A DNA stretch of 64,000 nt from Komarekiella delphini-convector SJRDD-AB1 (GTDB lineage Bacteria > Cyanobacteriota > Cyanobacteriia > Cyanobacteriales > Nostocaceae): contig NZ_VJXY01000011.1 of assembly GCF_014831675.1 (NCBI RefSeq), forward strand, positions 1-64,000. Reading direction: 5' to 3'. Both the position numbers and the translations under genes were made by a program. Each line of letters begins with the position of its first letter. Within the stretch, counting starts at the first letter, position 1. Under the pieces are notes generated by a model. That model was not told the DNA's origin. It saw only the letters and a program-made list of their open reading frames with translations, and searched no databases. Of the stretch, positions 45,542-55,610 are shown piece by piece.

Positions 45542-46567
45542 TTATGATTTAATTTCATCCTTGTTTATTCGTTTAGTTAAAATACTTTTCAATTTAGCCA
45601 GATTTTCTTGTGCTCTGCGTCCAAACATTGTTCGTCCAAATATTGTTAGTATTAATCCCGATAGTATGTAAGTTCCCGACATTGGCAGAAATTGTAACAG
45701 ACTAAGTGTATAACGTAAAGCTAAAAATCTTTGTCCTGCATCAACTGCCTTTCCTACCCTATTAACTTGTATGATTGACATTTTTAAGCCTATGGATTCA
45801 CGATAAGCTTTATATCCAAGACGTTGCTTTATGATTGATCCCCACTTATTCTCAAAAATTTGAAAACCTGTTAAATTTGCTGACAAGTTACTGATAATTT
45901 GGTTCCCATGAAAATATCTAATAATTAATGGTTCAGTCACAGCAAGAAAATGGTTATTAGCTTTAGCTAGACTTAGCCATAAATCGTAATCTTGAAAACT
46001 AGGTAAGCTTTCATCAAAACCGCCTACATCTACTAAAGAAGATCGCTTGGCTAGAAATAAAGACGTAGTAGAAGGTAACCATCCTCTTAATAAATTATTA
46101 AAAACATCCCCCTCGTGAGCAATCAAATTTGGCAGCTTTTTGCGTTGGACTGATTCATAATATTCATAGCCTAAACAATAAACGATCGTAGCATGAGGAT
46201 CATCACTAGATTGGAGACGGGCTAATTGTAATTCTAATTTTTTAGGCAACCATTCATCATCACTATCTAAAAAAGCTACAAACTCTGCGCGCGCTAATTG
46301 TATGCCTTGGTTGCGTGCGTGGCTTCCACCGCCATTTTTGCTCAAAGCAATATATCTAATTCTGGGATCTGCAAATTCATTGACAACTTCAGCTGTATTA
46401 TCTGTAGAACCGTCATCTACAATAATTAGTTCAAAATTGGAAAATGTTTGTGCAAGTACGCTGGAAATTGCTCTAGGTAATAAGTTAGCTCGATTAAAGG
46501 TTGGTATAACAACACTAACAATGGGTTGATTTTGGAGTTGTGTTTGTGTATTGTCTGAAAATTCCAT
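45542..46567 (-). CDS. Glycosyltransferase family 2
   Basis: A GT-A enzyme of 341 residues. ATG 46567 has GGAGG eight bases upstream; the alternative TTG 46582 overlaps that ribosome site and is rejected. Motifs are VSVVIPTFNRANLLPRAI, FELIIVDDGSTDNT, RNQGIQLARAEFVAFLDSDD, and FDESLPSFQDYDLWLSLA with the acceptor Asp. A hydrophobic segment near 285-305 may contact the membrane. It lies 37 bp from the GT4 upstream. Confidence 0.88.
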   Translation of the reverse strand: MEFSDNTQTQLQNQPIVSVVIPTFNRANLLPRAISSVLAQTFSNFELIIVDDGSTDNTAEVVNEFADPRIRYIALSKNGGGSHARNQGIQLARAEFVAFLDSDDEWLPKKLELQLARLQSSDDPHATIVYCLGYEYYESVQRKKLPNLIAHEGDVFNNLLRGWLPSTTSLFLAKRSSLVDVGGFDESLPSFQDYDLWLSLAKANNHFLAVTEPLIIRYFHGNQIISNLSANLTGFQIFENKWGSIIKQRLGYKAYRESIGLKMSIIQVNRVGKAVDAGQRFLALRYTLSLLQFLPMSGTYILSGLILTIFGRTMFGRRAQENLAKLKSILTKRINKDEIKS

Positions 46568-46604
46568 TATTTGTACCTCCAAAAATAATTTATATATGCT
46601 CTAT

Positions 46605-47879
46605 TTAGATGTAGACTGAGGCTGTTAAAGCAGTTTTTTGTGCTGTATCTGGATAAGATACATTTTTATAAATTTCAACTAGTCTGTTATTCAGCTTATT
46701 AATATCGTAATGTTCTTCTACAAATTTCCGACCTGCTAAACCCATACTTCCCCAACTCTCTGGATGCTCGACTAAATAGCGGAGCTTCTCAGCTAAAGCA
46801 TCTACATCCCGTTCAGGAACTAGAAAGCCTGATTTACCATCAAGCACACCATCAGGGATTCCGTTATGCAATGTGGATAATATCGGTAATCCCATAGCTT
46901 GTGCCTCTTGTAAAACTAATCCCTGCCCTTCTTGATCCCCGTTGGACGCAGTTACACTTGATAGAATAAAAATGTGGGAATCAGCATAAAGCTGGCACAC
47001 TTCATCTTGTGTTTGCCATCCTAAAAATTTAATTTTATTTATGACTTTAAGTTCGATAGCCAGTTTTTCCAGCGATTCCCGAAGAGGGCCATCGCCAACA
47101 ATTTGATATTCTAAATTAGAATAATTTTTTAAAACATTTGCTATTGCTTTAATCGAATATTCAATACCTTTTTTTTCAACTAATCTTGCAATTGTAAGAA
47201 TTTTTATAGTTTCATTGGGGCAAAGTTGTCTTTTTTGAAAAGTATACTGTGAGAGATCAAGACCGACAGGAAGCTTTATAAGCTTATCCACAGGACAACC
47301 TAATTTTATAGCCTTGTTACCTGTGAAAGTTGTATTGGTAGTATATAAATCTCCCATACTAAAAGTTAGCTTGTAAATTTCTGCATTGTACATTAGAGAT
47401 TTTTCATTTACATCATAACCATGAAATGTTGTGACTATATTCCCTTGAATAACGCCAATTTCTCGCAATATTGAACCTTTAACACCATTAGGAGCAAAAT
47501 GACAATGAATAATGTCATATACTGATTTTTTCTCTAATAATTTAGCAACAGCATAAAACAATGTTAATGATGCAGATATTTCTCCATATTTAAAAATATT
47601 AAGTGAACGCACTATGATAATGGGATTACGCCAAAAATTCATAAACAGCAAGTTAAATGCTTTTAAACCTCGCCAAAGGCGATTGTTAGGTTTTCCCACA
47701 TAGTACGTACGTTCCAAAAGACTATAATTTAATACATTTGAATGTATTTTTATAGTATCGCCTGGTTGGTTAGCATAAATGTCCACTTCATGCCCACGAT
47801 CAATTAAACCTGTTATCTGATTCAAAATAAAAGTTTCAGATAAACTTGGAAATTGATTAACAATAAAGGCAATTTTCAT
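46605..47879 (-). CDS. Glycosyltransferase family 4, tandem paralog 2
   Basis: The 424-residue GT-B enzyme is closely related to the next gene upstream (48182-49453): both start MKIAF-VNQFP-LSETFILNQ and share ITIARLVEKKGIEYSIKA or a near-identical version. The E-x7-E region is EGQGLVLQEAQAMGLPILS. The start of the duplicated unit is marked by a Wzx remnant at 47978-48058. Sequence divergence is largest in the acceptor domain, so the two paralogs may act on different acceptors. Confidence 0.9.
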   Translation of the reverse strand: MKIAFIVNQFPSLSETFILNQITGLIDRGHEVDIYANQPGDTIKIHSNVLNYSLLERTYYVGKPNNRLWRGLKAFNLLFMNFWRNPIIIVRSLNIFKYGEISASLTLFYAVAKLLEKKSVYDIIHCHFAPNGVKGSILREIGVIQGNIVTTFHGYDVNEKSLMYNAEIYKLTFSMGDLYTTNTTFTGNKAIKLGCPVDKLIKLPVGLDLSQYTFQKRQLCPNETIKILTIARLVEKKGIEYSIKAIANVLKNYSNLEYQIVGDGPLRESLEKLAIELKVINKIKFLGWQTQDEVCQLYADSHIFILSSVTASNGDQEGQGLVLQEAQAMGLPILSTLHNGIPDGVLDGKSGFLVPERDVDALAEKLRYLVEHPESWGSMGLAGRKFVEEHYDINKLNNRLVEIYKNVSYPDTAQKTALTASVYI

Positions 47880-48181
47880 AACGCATATCCTATAACATAA
47901 TGATAAGATAATTTAGAACTGGTAAAAATTAATCTACACAACACAACATGCATAAAATTTCAATATTATTTTTAAACTTACCTCGAAATTATAAATATAT
48001 AAAATATTGCTCCTAGATACACTAAGCACAAAATAGCAGCATAAATAATCACTATTGCTCATAAAAAATCAAAGAAAATTTTACAATAATACTTTTTATT
48101 AAAATACATCTACGCCCATGTATATTTTTTGGAAGCTTTTATAAATTTTTATGATCTAAAACTCAATTTTGCATACATTAT
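47880..48181. other. Spacer between paralogous GT4 genes with flippase remnant
   Basis: About 300 bp, AT-rich. It contains the C-terminal remnant of wzx described separately. Otherwise nothing is recognised. Confidence 0.6.
47978..48058 (-). pseudogene. Remnant of the wzx flippase C-terminus
   Basis: Read on the minus strand, 48058 to 47978 gives VIIYAAILCLVYLGAIFYIF then a stop after a few residues. The intact flippase gene at 49538 has VIIYAAVMSLVYLGLMFYVF near its C-terminus. The nucleotide match extends over about 70 bp. A stop codon (TGA) lies just upstream in frame. It shows that a wzx-GT4 unit was duplicated in tandem and this wzx copy lost. Confidence 0.85.
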
Positions 48182-49453
48182 TTAGATTGAAGCTGAGGCT
48201 GTTAAAGCAGTTTTTTGTTCTGTGTTTGTATGAGATAGATTTTTATAAATTTCAACTAGTTTGTCATTTAATTTATTAATATCATAGTTTTCTTCTACAA
48301 ATACTCGACCTGCTAAACCCATACTCGCCCAGATCTCTGGATGCTCGACTAAATAGTGTAGCTTCTCAGTTAAAGCATTTACATCCCTTTCAGGAACCAG
48401 AAAACCTGATTTACCATTTTCAATTAACTCAGGAATTCCACTATGGTATGTGCTCACTACGGGTAAACCCATTGCGATTGCTTCTATTAAGACTATGGGA
48501 ATGCCTTCTTGATCGCCTTGCTGACTTGTTACGCTTGGGGCAAGTAAAATATGAGAGTTATCAAGTATTTTTACAACTTCTTGTTGTTGCTTCCAGCCAA
48601 GTAGCTTTATACTATCAATCAAATCCAGTTCTTGAATTAATTGTTGTAAGTTTTCTCGCAAAAAACCGTCACCAACAATGTTATATTCAAGCTTCATTCC
48701 AGACTTTATAAGATTAGCAACCGCACGGATACCATATTCCACTCCTTTCTTTTCAACTAAGCGGGCTATTGTTATTATTCGGATAATGCCATCTTGTGGC
48801 TGTTGACGTAAAGTAAATAAAAATTTATGACAGTCTATTCCCATTCTATGTATGACTAAATGATTCTCATCACAACCTAGTTCAGCTAACTGAAACTTCA
48901 TGTGTTTACTAATCGGACAGCAAAGTTCTCCTGTAGCAAATAAGTTTGCATAAACATTAGTTCCATATTTTTTAACATATTGTGACACATCATAACCATG
49001 AAATGCGGTGATTAGCTTACCTTGAATAACATTAAGTTCCTTAAGAAGGATTGCCTTGAGTCCATTAGTTCCAAAATGACAATGAATAATGTCATACACT
49101 CTTGGTTTGTTGAGTAATTGAGCAACTGTATAGAATAATGTTAATGATGCTGCTAGTTTTTTGTACTTTAATAAATTTATTGAATGCAACAAAAGAATGG
49201 GATCTCGCCGAAAATTCGGCAATAATTTAAATATTTTAATTAACCGCAAAATCCGACTATCAGGTTTTCCAATATAGTAGGTATTAGCCAGCAGATTATA
49301 TTTCTCCACTTCGGGGTGTATTTTGGACATATCACCTGGACGATCAGCATAAATATAAACTTCATGCCCACGATCAATTAATCCTGTTATTTGGTTTAAG
49401 ATAAAAGTTTCAGATAAAGTTGGAAATTGATTAACAAAGAAGGCAATTTTCAT
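48182..49453 (-). CDS. Glycosyltransferase family 4, tandem paralog 1
   Basis: The 423-residue GT-B enzyme is the paralog of 46605-47879. The donor domain has IITIARLVEKKGVEYGIRAV, YNIVGDGFLRENLQ and the E-x7-E region EGIPIVLIEAIAMGLPVVS. The last 25 residues are also shared, including YKNLSHTNTEQKTALTASASI-like tails. It directly follows the wzx gene (85 bp gap) as its partner in the original unit. Confidence 0.9.
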   Translation of the reverse strand: MKIAFFVNQFPTLSETFILNQITGLIDRGHEVYIYADRPGDMSKIHPEVEKYNLLANTYYIGKPDSRILRLIKIFKLLPNFRRDPILLLHSINLLKYKKLAASLTLFYTVAQLLNKPRVYDIIHCHFGTNGLKAILLKELNVIQGKLITAFHGYDVSQYVKKYGTNVYANLFATGELCCPISKHMKFQLAELGCDENHLVIHRMGIDCHKFLFTLRQQPQDGIIRIITIARLVEKKGVEYGIRAVANLIKSGMKLEYNIVGDGFLRENLQQLIQELDLIDSIKLLGWKQQQEVVKILDNSHILLAPSVTSQQGDQEGIPIVLIEAIAMGLPVVSTYHSGIPELIENGKSGFLVPERDVNALTEKLHYLVEHPEIWASMGLAGRVFVEENYDINKLNDKLVEIYKNLSHTNTEQKTALTASASI

Positions 49454-49537
49454 AATACATATCCTAATATATAAAATTAAAAAAATAACTTAATACTTAG
49501 TAAAGTGAATCTCTCTAATAGACATAAAGCTTAAATT

Positions 49538-51037
49538 TCATTTTTTAAACTCACGTAAAAAGCTCAAATAAAAATTTTTCATCTTAAATACGTAGAACAT
49601 TAATCCGAGATATACTAGGCTCATTACAGCAGCATAAATAATTACTGTTGCCCAAATGGGTAGACTTGAGCCAATGCAAATCTTGATGCCAAGTATTGCT
49701 GCACCCGCCACTACTGATGATATAAATGTTTGTTTTACTGCTTCAAACACATCAAGCATTGTAATTGATGTGCCTCTTGTTGCATAGTAGATGCAGGGAA
49801 ATGCTTGTAAAAGCATGGCTATGGCATAGGACAAAGCTACTCCAGATGCTTGATATGGTAAACCAATAAAAAATGATGTTACAAGCCAGGAAGAAGAGAA
49901 TAAACCCCATTTGAACATGCGATCGCTTCTGCCTCTAGATATGTACAGCCAACCAGTAGTGTTACAAAGCGGCTGAACTAATGCGGATATGGCTAATAAT
50001 CGAAAGATTGTGCTAGCCCCAAGCCATTGGGAACCGAGAAGAAATCCAATGATATCTTCTGATGCCACGATCATAAAGATGATCGTTGGCGTAGTTAGAA
50101 AAGCAATTACTGAAATAGCTTTGAGGTAATAGTGGCGAAATTGTTCTGGCTCCTGTTGCAATCGACTTAAGCTAGGGATAGCAACCGCAGTAATTGGTGC
50201 ATTAATCTGGTTAATCGGCAGAACTAGCAATTGATAAGCTTTAGCGTATAAACCTAACTGTTGAGCACCCCAGTATTTTCCGATGAGAACATTGTCAAGA
50301 TTTCGGGCAAAGTAATTAATAGTAGTGAAGCCAGTAAGATGTCCTCCAAAAGCCAACATTGAACCTACTCCCGATCGCCAAACAGGTAGTCCGGGACGCC
50401 AAGCACAGGCAATCCAGAGTCCTATAACGCCAGCAAACCCTGAAACAAGCGGCAAAATTACTAGTGCCCAGTAGCCCAATCCATACCAAGCAGCAACGAG
50501 CGCCGCTAGAATGCCAATCACCATAGCGCGAATATCATTGAACACTAGCGCCTTGTATTGCATCTGGCGATTGAGCAAGGCGCTGTGCTGAACACTGAAC
50601 CCACCAAAAATAATACCCACGGACAGCGCCAGGGTAATCCAAATCAAACGGGGTTCATTATAAAACCAAGCAATTCCAGGCGCGATCGCAGCAGTAATCA
50701 GCGCAGCTGTTAGGCTAAGTGCCACGTTCACCCAAAACAAGGTGCTAACTTGCTCATGATTAATCTCCTCCTTCTGGACAGTTGCCATTGACAACCCCAA
50801 GTCTTTGAACAGACCGACAAACCCAATAACCGCAGTCACCATACCTATTAAGCCATAATCTTGTGGCGTCAGTAATCGAGCTAATACTACATTGGATACC
50901 AAGTTCAAGCTAAACTTCAAAACTTGGGCAACCATTGTGATCGCACCACCACGAACAGAGCGTCCTTTAAGATCAGCCTTCAGATGATCTGTGCGGAAAT
51001 ATTTGTCGTTCTTGTCATTGGAAAAGAGATTTTTCAT
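49538..51037 (-). CDS. Polysaccharide flippase, MOP/WzxC family
   Basis: The 499-residue protein has about 12-14 transmembrane helices. Motifs typical of the WzxC-type branch include RLLTPQDYGLIGMVTAVIGF, LFWVNVALSLTAAL and FARNLDNVLIGKYWGAQQLG. It flips lipid-linked EPS repeat units across the inner membrane. N-terminal 25 residues are hydrophilic (SNDKNDKYFRTDHLKADL). It heads the glycosyltransferase run. Its C-terminus was duplicated to 47978-48058. Confidence 0.9.
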   Translation of the reverse strand: MKNLFSNDKNDKYFRTDHLKADLKGRSVRGGAITMVAQVLKFSLNLVSNVVLARLLTPQDYGLIGMVTAVIGFVGLFKDLGLSMATVQKEEINHEQVSTLFWVNVALSLTAALITAAIAPGIAWFYNEPRLIWITLALSVGIIFGGFSVQHSALLNRQMQYKALVFNDIRAMVIGILAALVAAWYGLGYWALVILPLVSGFAGVIGLWIACAWRPGLPVWRSGVGSMLAFGGHLTGFTTINYFARNLDNVLIGKYWGAQQLGLYAKAYQLLVLPINQINAPITAVAIPSLSRLQQEPEQFRHYYLKAISVIAFLTTPTIIFMIVASEDIIGFLLGSQWLGASTIFRLLAISALVQPLCNTTGWLYISRGRSDRMFKWGLFSSSWLVTSFFIGLPYQASGVALSYAIAMLLQAFPCIYYATRGTSITMLDVFEAVKQTFISSVVAGAAILGIKICIGSSLPIWATVIIYAAVMSLVYLGLMFYVFKMKNFYLSFLREFKK

Positions 51038-51881
51038 AGATACGGCTAAATTAGAGTTGATTAAGTCGCTATCAACTCAATAACGACGAGATGGAAAACC
51101 AACATGAGAGTGTAGTCCCAGATAACTTGGCAATTAAGACTGAAACAAGTGCAATTACTAACAAAACCAACAGATTCAGATGAATATACTTAGTTAATAT
51201 TGCTGAATATAACTAATCTTGTTGAAGTTTTACATGGTGGCTTCCAAATCATCTTGCCATAACTTTTTAGCAAATTGGTAGCAATTCAAAAAACTTTTAT
51301 CAGAAAATCTACCCACGTTCATAATCAATTTAGGAACAAAACTACCCATATATTTATATTTTCAGGCTTTAAATGAGATACAGTTGGAAAAAGCTGAGAA
51401 AAAATTTGTTAAGATTATATAAATTTTTGGCTTTTCTAAACAGGTTACGTTGCTCAGACAGAAATACATGCTCACTGCTCATTCAGTGCCCCTATGCAGA
51501 GTGAGTTATAAACTTCTCTTAAACTTGAAAGCATATAAGCTGTTATAAAACATTATTAATAACATCTTCTAGTAATGCTTTGAGGGTATTTAATGATAAA
51601 GATTTTGACACTATCGAACAAAGCAACATAACCTTTTAATAGGAAAAACTCGTTTTCAATTCCACATTTGTGAAAGTAATATGTGCAGGCATAGTGACAA
51701 TAGAGGGGGAAGTTTTACTCCCCCATAAAAAAGAATGTCCTGATAGAGTTAATATTCTGTGTAATATCATCTGCCGTGTGTCTAAGCTTTTTAGTAAGAA
51801 ATTTGTATTCTTTTACACTAACTGCGGAAAACGCAAAAGCACTACACATTAGATTACCCAAATAGGAATACTAGGAATATC
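51038..51881. other. Intergenic region upstream of wzx, with hairpin
   Basis: About 840 bp. A GGGGGA/TCCCCC hairpin lies at 51705-51724 and may terminate transcripts weakly. A 60-codon frame at 51670-51852 runs through this hairpin and is Cys-rich without domain features; it is not annotated. The promoter for wzx should be here on the minus strand. Confidence 0.5.
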
Positions 51882-52679
51882 TCAATCCCCACTGCTATTC
51901 TGAAAAACTCCTGCAAGACGACTAGATGACAACAGTTGCTTAGTCGCTAGCCACATGAAGGGTGGAATTGTGGTTGCATAGCGCCCCCAAAGTCGACGTG
52001 GTTCTTGAATCCATCGATACAGCCATTCAAGCCCTAAGTCTCGAATCATGCGGGGTGCTCGCTTGTGGATTCCTGCGTAAACTGGAAAAACTCCCCCTAA
52101 TCCAAGCATTACAGCCTGAATTTTACCTTTATGCTGAGCCATCCAATTTTCTTGTTTTGGACATCCTAGGGATACCAATACAACACCAGCACCACTATAA
52201 TTAATTTTCTTAATCAGAGCTTCGTCTTCAGTTTCTGTCAGAGGACGAAAAGGTAGAGGTTCCATTGCTGCAATTTTCAGCTGAGGAAATTCCCTCTCTA
52301 ATCTTTTTCGCATTCTAGAAAGAATTTCGGTTTGAGAACCTACAAAGAAAACACTGAGATTTTGGGTTTGAGCTAGCTGACACAATGCTAGAAAAATATC
52401 CATCCCTGCGACACGATCTTGGTAACGCGCTCCCATTTTTCGCATCATCCACACCAGAGGCATACCATCAGGAGTAACTAGGTCTGCATTTCTTAGTACA
52501 CTCGCAAATTCTGGATTAGAGTGAGCCTCCATAAGCATGTGCACATTGGCTACACATACAGTTTTACTCTCACGGGTACTCGCCCACTTCAATATTGTTT
52601 GTATCTGGTCGTCAAAACGTAAGGCAGTAATAGGAAAATCAAGCACCTTTTTTGTAGGTAGAAACACTCTTCCCACCAT
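51882..52679 (-). CDS. WecG/TagA/CpsF family glycosyltransferase
   Basis: The 265-residue GT26 enzyme transfers a sugar (ManNAc or similar) to a lipid-linked acceptor. Motifs are VCVANVHMLMEAHSNPEF, NADLVTPDGMPLVWMMRKMG, the conserved RVAGMDIF, and VSLGCPKQENWMAQH near residue 173. It is the first EPS gene on the strand, with AAGGAG before ATG 52679. The C-terminal RMIRDLGLEWLYRWIQEPRRLW is the membrane-associating part. Confidence 0.9.
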   Translation of the reverse strand: MVGRVFLPTKKVLDFPITALRFDDQIQTILKWASTRESKTVCVANVHMLMEAHSNPEFASVLRNADLVTPDGMPLVWMMRKMGARYQDRVAGMDIFLALCQLAQTQNLSVFFVGSQTEILSRMRKRLEREFPQLKIAAMEPLPFRPLTETEDEALIKKINYSGAGVVLVSLGCPKQENWMAQHKGKIQAVMLGLGGVFPVYAGIHKRAPRMIRDLGLEWLYRWIQEPRRLWGRYATTIPPFMWLATKQLLSSSRLAGVFQNSSGD

Positions 52680-53216
52680 AAATAACTCCTTGTGTCCAAG
52701 AAAAGAATCTATAGATTACCCATACCATTCCGAATATAGAAAAAGTCAGCTTAGATGGTTTCTGACTTTTGTAGACTTGTATCATAATCGGAAGTTAACA
52801 CATGGAGATGCAGTTACTTTGGCAGTAGATTTTTTGCTTCTCCGGTAATAGTATAATTATTTGTCACTGTATCGTACTTTACTGCTTTAACCAAGGGATT
52901 TCAGACACGGATTGACAAAATTCATACTTACTTCATAATTATTTTTAAGTTAGTTCATGCAAGCATTACAATTACCATAAATTACTATAGATGTATATTT
53001 TCGTAGAGTTATATCTACTACGTAAAAATAATCACTTTGCTTGGTAAAATCCTAGAAAGACAATCAGCTAATCTACCGATTTTGATACGTAAGTATGTGC
53101 TTAAGCAGTTTGATTTAAATTATTTTTTTCAAAAATTTAGATAATGTACTTTTTGTCTCTTGCTAAATTTATTAAAGATTTAAATCTATACTATAAAATT
53201 TATAAATATTATTTTC
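52680..53216. other. AT-rich intergenic region
   Basis: About 540 bp between the WecG-like gene and the terminator at 53240. No supported gene, although the EPS promoter should be here on the minus strand. Open frames here are short and antisense-like. Confidence 0.5.
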
Positions 53217-53426
53217 TTATAAAAATAAAGCTAAAAAAGAGGGGGAAGATAAATTTATCTTCCCCCTTTTTGTATTCTTTATATCGTTTTCAGGTTTATT
53301 ACCTTCTTTGAGTTTTTGGCGTAGCATTTGCCTTTGCTTTTTGAGTTGCCGTTTTCTGGCAGAACCGCCTCTACCTTTATCATTCCTACCTTCTTTGCGG
53401 GGAGACTCCCATCTTTTCAGTCGCAT
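53217..53426 (-). CDS. Possible small basic protein
   Basis: A 69-codon frame with a very basic N-terminal half (MRLKRWESPRKEGR, then RKRQLKKQRQMLRQKL), which looks like an RNA- or DNA-binding helix. Its last 15 codons run through a perfect palindrome with T-run (53240-53271) that should terminate transcription in this direction, so the stop codon lies after the predicted RNA end. Either the gene is real but its 3' end was altered by the terminator, or the frame is a chance one. No family is recognised. Confidence 0.35.
   Translation of the reverse strand: MRLKRWESPRKEGRNDKGRGGSARKRQLKKQRQMLRQKLKEGNKPENDIKNTKRGKINLSSPSFLALFL
53240..53271. terminator. Perfect palindromic bidirectional terminator
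   Basis: Arms GGGGGAAGATAAA and TTTATCTTCCCCC form a perfect 26-bp palindrome, with TTTTT on the plus side and CTCTTTTTT on the minus side. It can work in both directions. Confidence 0.8.
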
Positions 53427-53689
53427 AATCTTTGCGTTTTCTTAGATAGTTAGCGTTTGTTGTTGATAGTTATTTTAACTTAGAAATAAATATTTCCATG
53501 AAAATTACATTGATAATATTCCAGGAAGATATTGTGTATGTACTCTCGAAGTATAACACGATCGCAGTCACTTATTCTTAAGAGCAATAATATATATCCT
53601 AGATAAGATATTGATTCTTCTTTAGTTATATGAGCGCTAATACGAAAGCGTATTTTAACCTTAAACCCTTTTTAATAAGGCTTAAACAA

Positions 53690-53773
53690 TGGGCAGGAGG
53701 AGAATCGAACTCCTATGACCGCAAGGCCGCCACATTTTGAGTGTGGTGCGTCTACCAGTTTCGCCACCCGCCC
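53690..53773 (-). tRNA. tRNA-Leu (anticodon CAA)
   Basis: Minus-strand 84-nt type II tRNA with acceptor GGGCGGG/CCTGCCC (one G-T pair) and discriminator A, anticodon stem CCACA/TGTGG with loop CTCAAAA, long variable arm, and T-arm AGGAG/CTCCT with loop TTCGATT. CCA is not encoded. Confidence 0.95.
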
Positions 53774-54233
53774 TTAATACTCAACTTTATTATTATAGCC
53801 TATTTAGTGATTTTGCAAAAAAAATGTTCTTTATTCTAGAAATCTTGCTGGATAATAGTTTTTAAATTAATTTAAAAACTATACCAGTCTGCTTAATTGC
53901 ACTTTTAACAAGCATTTTCCAATTCTGGGTACTGGGCGATACCTGCGGCAAGCTCTCCGGGTGATGCTCGTTCTGACGCTTGAGTACTTGCTGAAGCAGG
54001 GCTATCACAATTGCCTGGGTTGTGCCTTACTTACTACCTTAGAGGTATTTACTTCTGCCTGCTTATACGAAGCCAAAGATAGTATTTTGTATAGTATTTG
54101 CCTTGGTTCCCGTAGTTTACGAAACACAGTGTAGTTTACCCTTACTCAAAAGCCAAACTAGGCCTTGATTTTGTAGGAAACTATCTCTAAGATCTTCTCT
54201 TTGCTCAGAATCACAAGCAATCACAACTTGGTA
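53774..54233. other. Intergenic region with fragments of GC-rich repeat
   Basis: About 460 bp. The stretch 53938-54010 (GGGCGATACCTGCGGCAAG, CTCCGGGTGATGCTCG) resembles small GC-rich interspersed repeats of Nostoc. No gene was seen. Confidence 0.45.
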
Positions 54234-55358
54234 TTAGCTTAGAGATTGATTGAATCTTAAGAGACTAGAGTCTATATCCTGTAGTTTGGCACAGCCACTC
54301 AGTGCCATTGCCACGTTTAACTCATCTTGTAACAGCGAGATGACGTGAGATACACCGACTTGTCCTGCTACCGCCAACCCCCACAAAACAGGTCGCCCGA
54401 TTAGTACTGCTTTTGCTCCTAATGCTAGAGCTTTGAGAATGTCTGTGCCCCGACGGATACCTCCATCCAATAGTACTTCTGCTTTACCATCCGCTGCTGC
54501 TACTATTTCAGCTAGAACATCTAAAGATGCGATCGCACCATCAAGTTGTCTACCACCATGATTAGAAACAATAATTGCTCTAGCTCCAGACTCCACAGCA
54601 CGCACAGCATCATCACCTCGTAAAATTCCTTTGAGTATTAAAGGTAAGGGAGATATGGACTGCAACCATTCCAAGTCGCGCCAAGTTACCGCTGGGTTAA
54701 GCTGTTGAGCAAAGTAGGTAAATAACCCAGATTCCCCTGTTTCATGAGAAATATCTAGCCCTGAAATAGTTGCGAGATTAGCTAGATGCAAATTTGGTGG
54801 TAAGGCAAACTCGTTACGCTGATCTCGCTCTCGTTGTCCAAGCACAGGAGCATCTACCGTCAGACAAAGTGCTTTGTAACCTGCGGCGTAAGCTCTTTCT
54901 ACTAAAGCACGAGTCAATCCTCGATCTTTGTGAATATAAAGCTGAAACCACTGCAAGGTATTTTGTTTGTTACCTACAGCGGCCACTTCTTCCATACTTT
55001 TTGTCGCCATTGTACTCAACACCATGCCCACACCTGCTGATGCTGCGGCTATTGCTGTTGCAACTTCCCCATCTGGATGAGCCAGACATTGAAAAGCCAT
55101 CGGTGCAATCAACAGAGGTAGTTGCAAAGGTTGTCCTAAAATTGAGGTACTCAGATTGCGATCGCTAACATCAACTAACGTCCGAGGTCGCAACTTGACT
55201 CGTTCAAACGCAGCACGATTATCACGCAACGTGATTTCGTCCCAAGCGCCACTGCTGTAGTAATCAAGTGTCATCTGAGATAGATGCTCTTTTGCTAGTT
55301 TTTCATACTCGAAAAGGTTAATGGGTTGAAAGCGAGAGTCGTTTGATACAACTGTCAT
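54234..55358 (-). CDS. FMN-dependent alpha-hydroxy acid oxidase (lactate/glycolate oxidase family)
   Basis: The 374-residue TIM-barrel flavoenzyme oxidises an L-2-hydroxy acid such as lactate or glycolate to the 2-oxo acid. Seen: LLIAPMAFQCLAHPDGE, QWFQLYIHKDRG, the catalytic loop VSNHGGRQLDGAIASLD (active-site His and Arg), and the phosphate-binding LLDGGIRRGTDILKALALGA. In Nostoc PCC 7120 the homologous enzyme favours L-lactate, and diazotrophic strains use it to consume oxygen; specificity here is inferred. It is a single gene; no partner subunit is adjacent. Confidence 0.93.
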   Translation of the reverse strand: MTVVSNDSRFQPINLFEYEKLAKEHLSQMTLDYYSSGAWDEITLRDNRAAFERVKLRPRTLVDVSDRNLSTSILGQPLQLPLLIAPMAFQCLAHPDGEVATAIAAASAGVGMVLSTMATKSMEEVAAVGNKQNTLQWFQLYIHKDRGLTRALVERAYAAGYKALCLTVDAPVLGQRERDQRNEFALPPNLHLANLATISGLDISHETGESGLFTYFAQQLNPAVTWRDLEWLQSISPLPLILKGILRGDDAVRAVESGARAIIVSNHGGRQLDGAIASLDVLAEIVAAADGKAEVLLDGGIRRGTDILKALALGAKAVLIGRPVLWGLAVAGQVGVSHVISLLQDELNVAMALSGCAKLQDIDSSLLRFNQSLS

Positions 55359-55610
55359 GATGGCGGTTGTGGGTTAGGCAATGGGGTGGTTTTTTATCTG
55401 ACCAGAGTTATGATAAATTGCTTTGGAGCGGTGCGATCGCACTAGAATCTGATAAAAATCTGGGCGTTGCTAAATTTGGATATGAAATTTAAAAATTCAG
55501 TATTCTAAACTCTTACTCTCTGCATGAGGTAAATTCATATTCTCAACAGCAACGCCAAAGAAGTTTACTCTTAACTCTTGATCTTCTCCTATGGCTCTGG
55601 ATAGGTGCAA

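Noticed and set aside
51670-51852. 60-codon open frame upstream of the WecG-like gene
   Set aside because: It runs through a GGGGGA/TCCCCC hairpin and has no recognisable domain or ribosome site.
52537-52848. 103-codon plus-strand frame overlapping the WecG-like gene
   Set aside because: It is antisense to a well-supported gene and has no domain.
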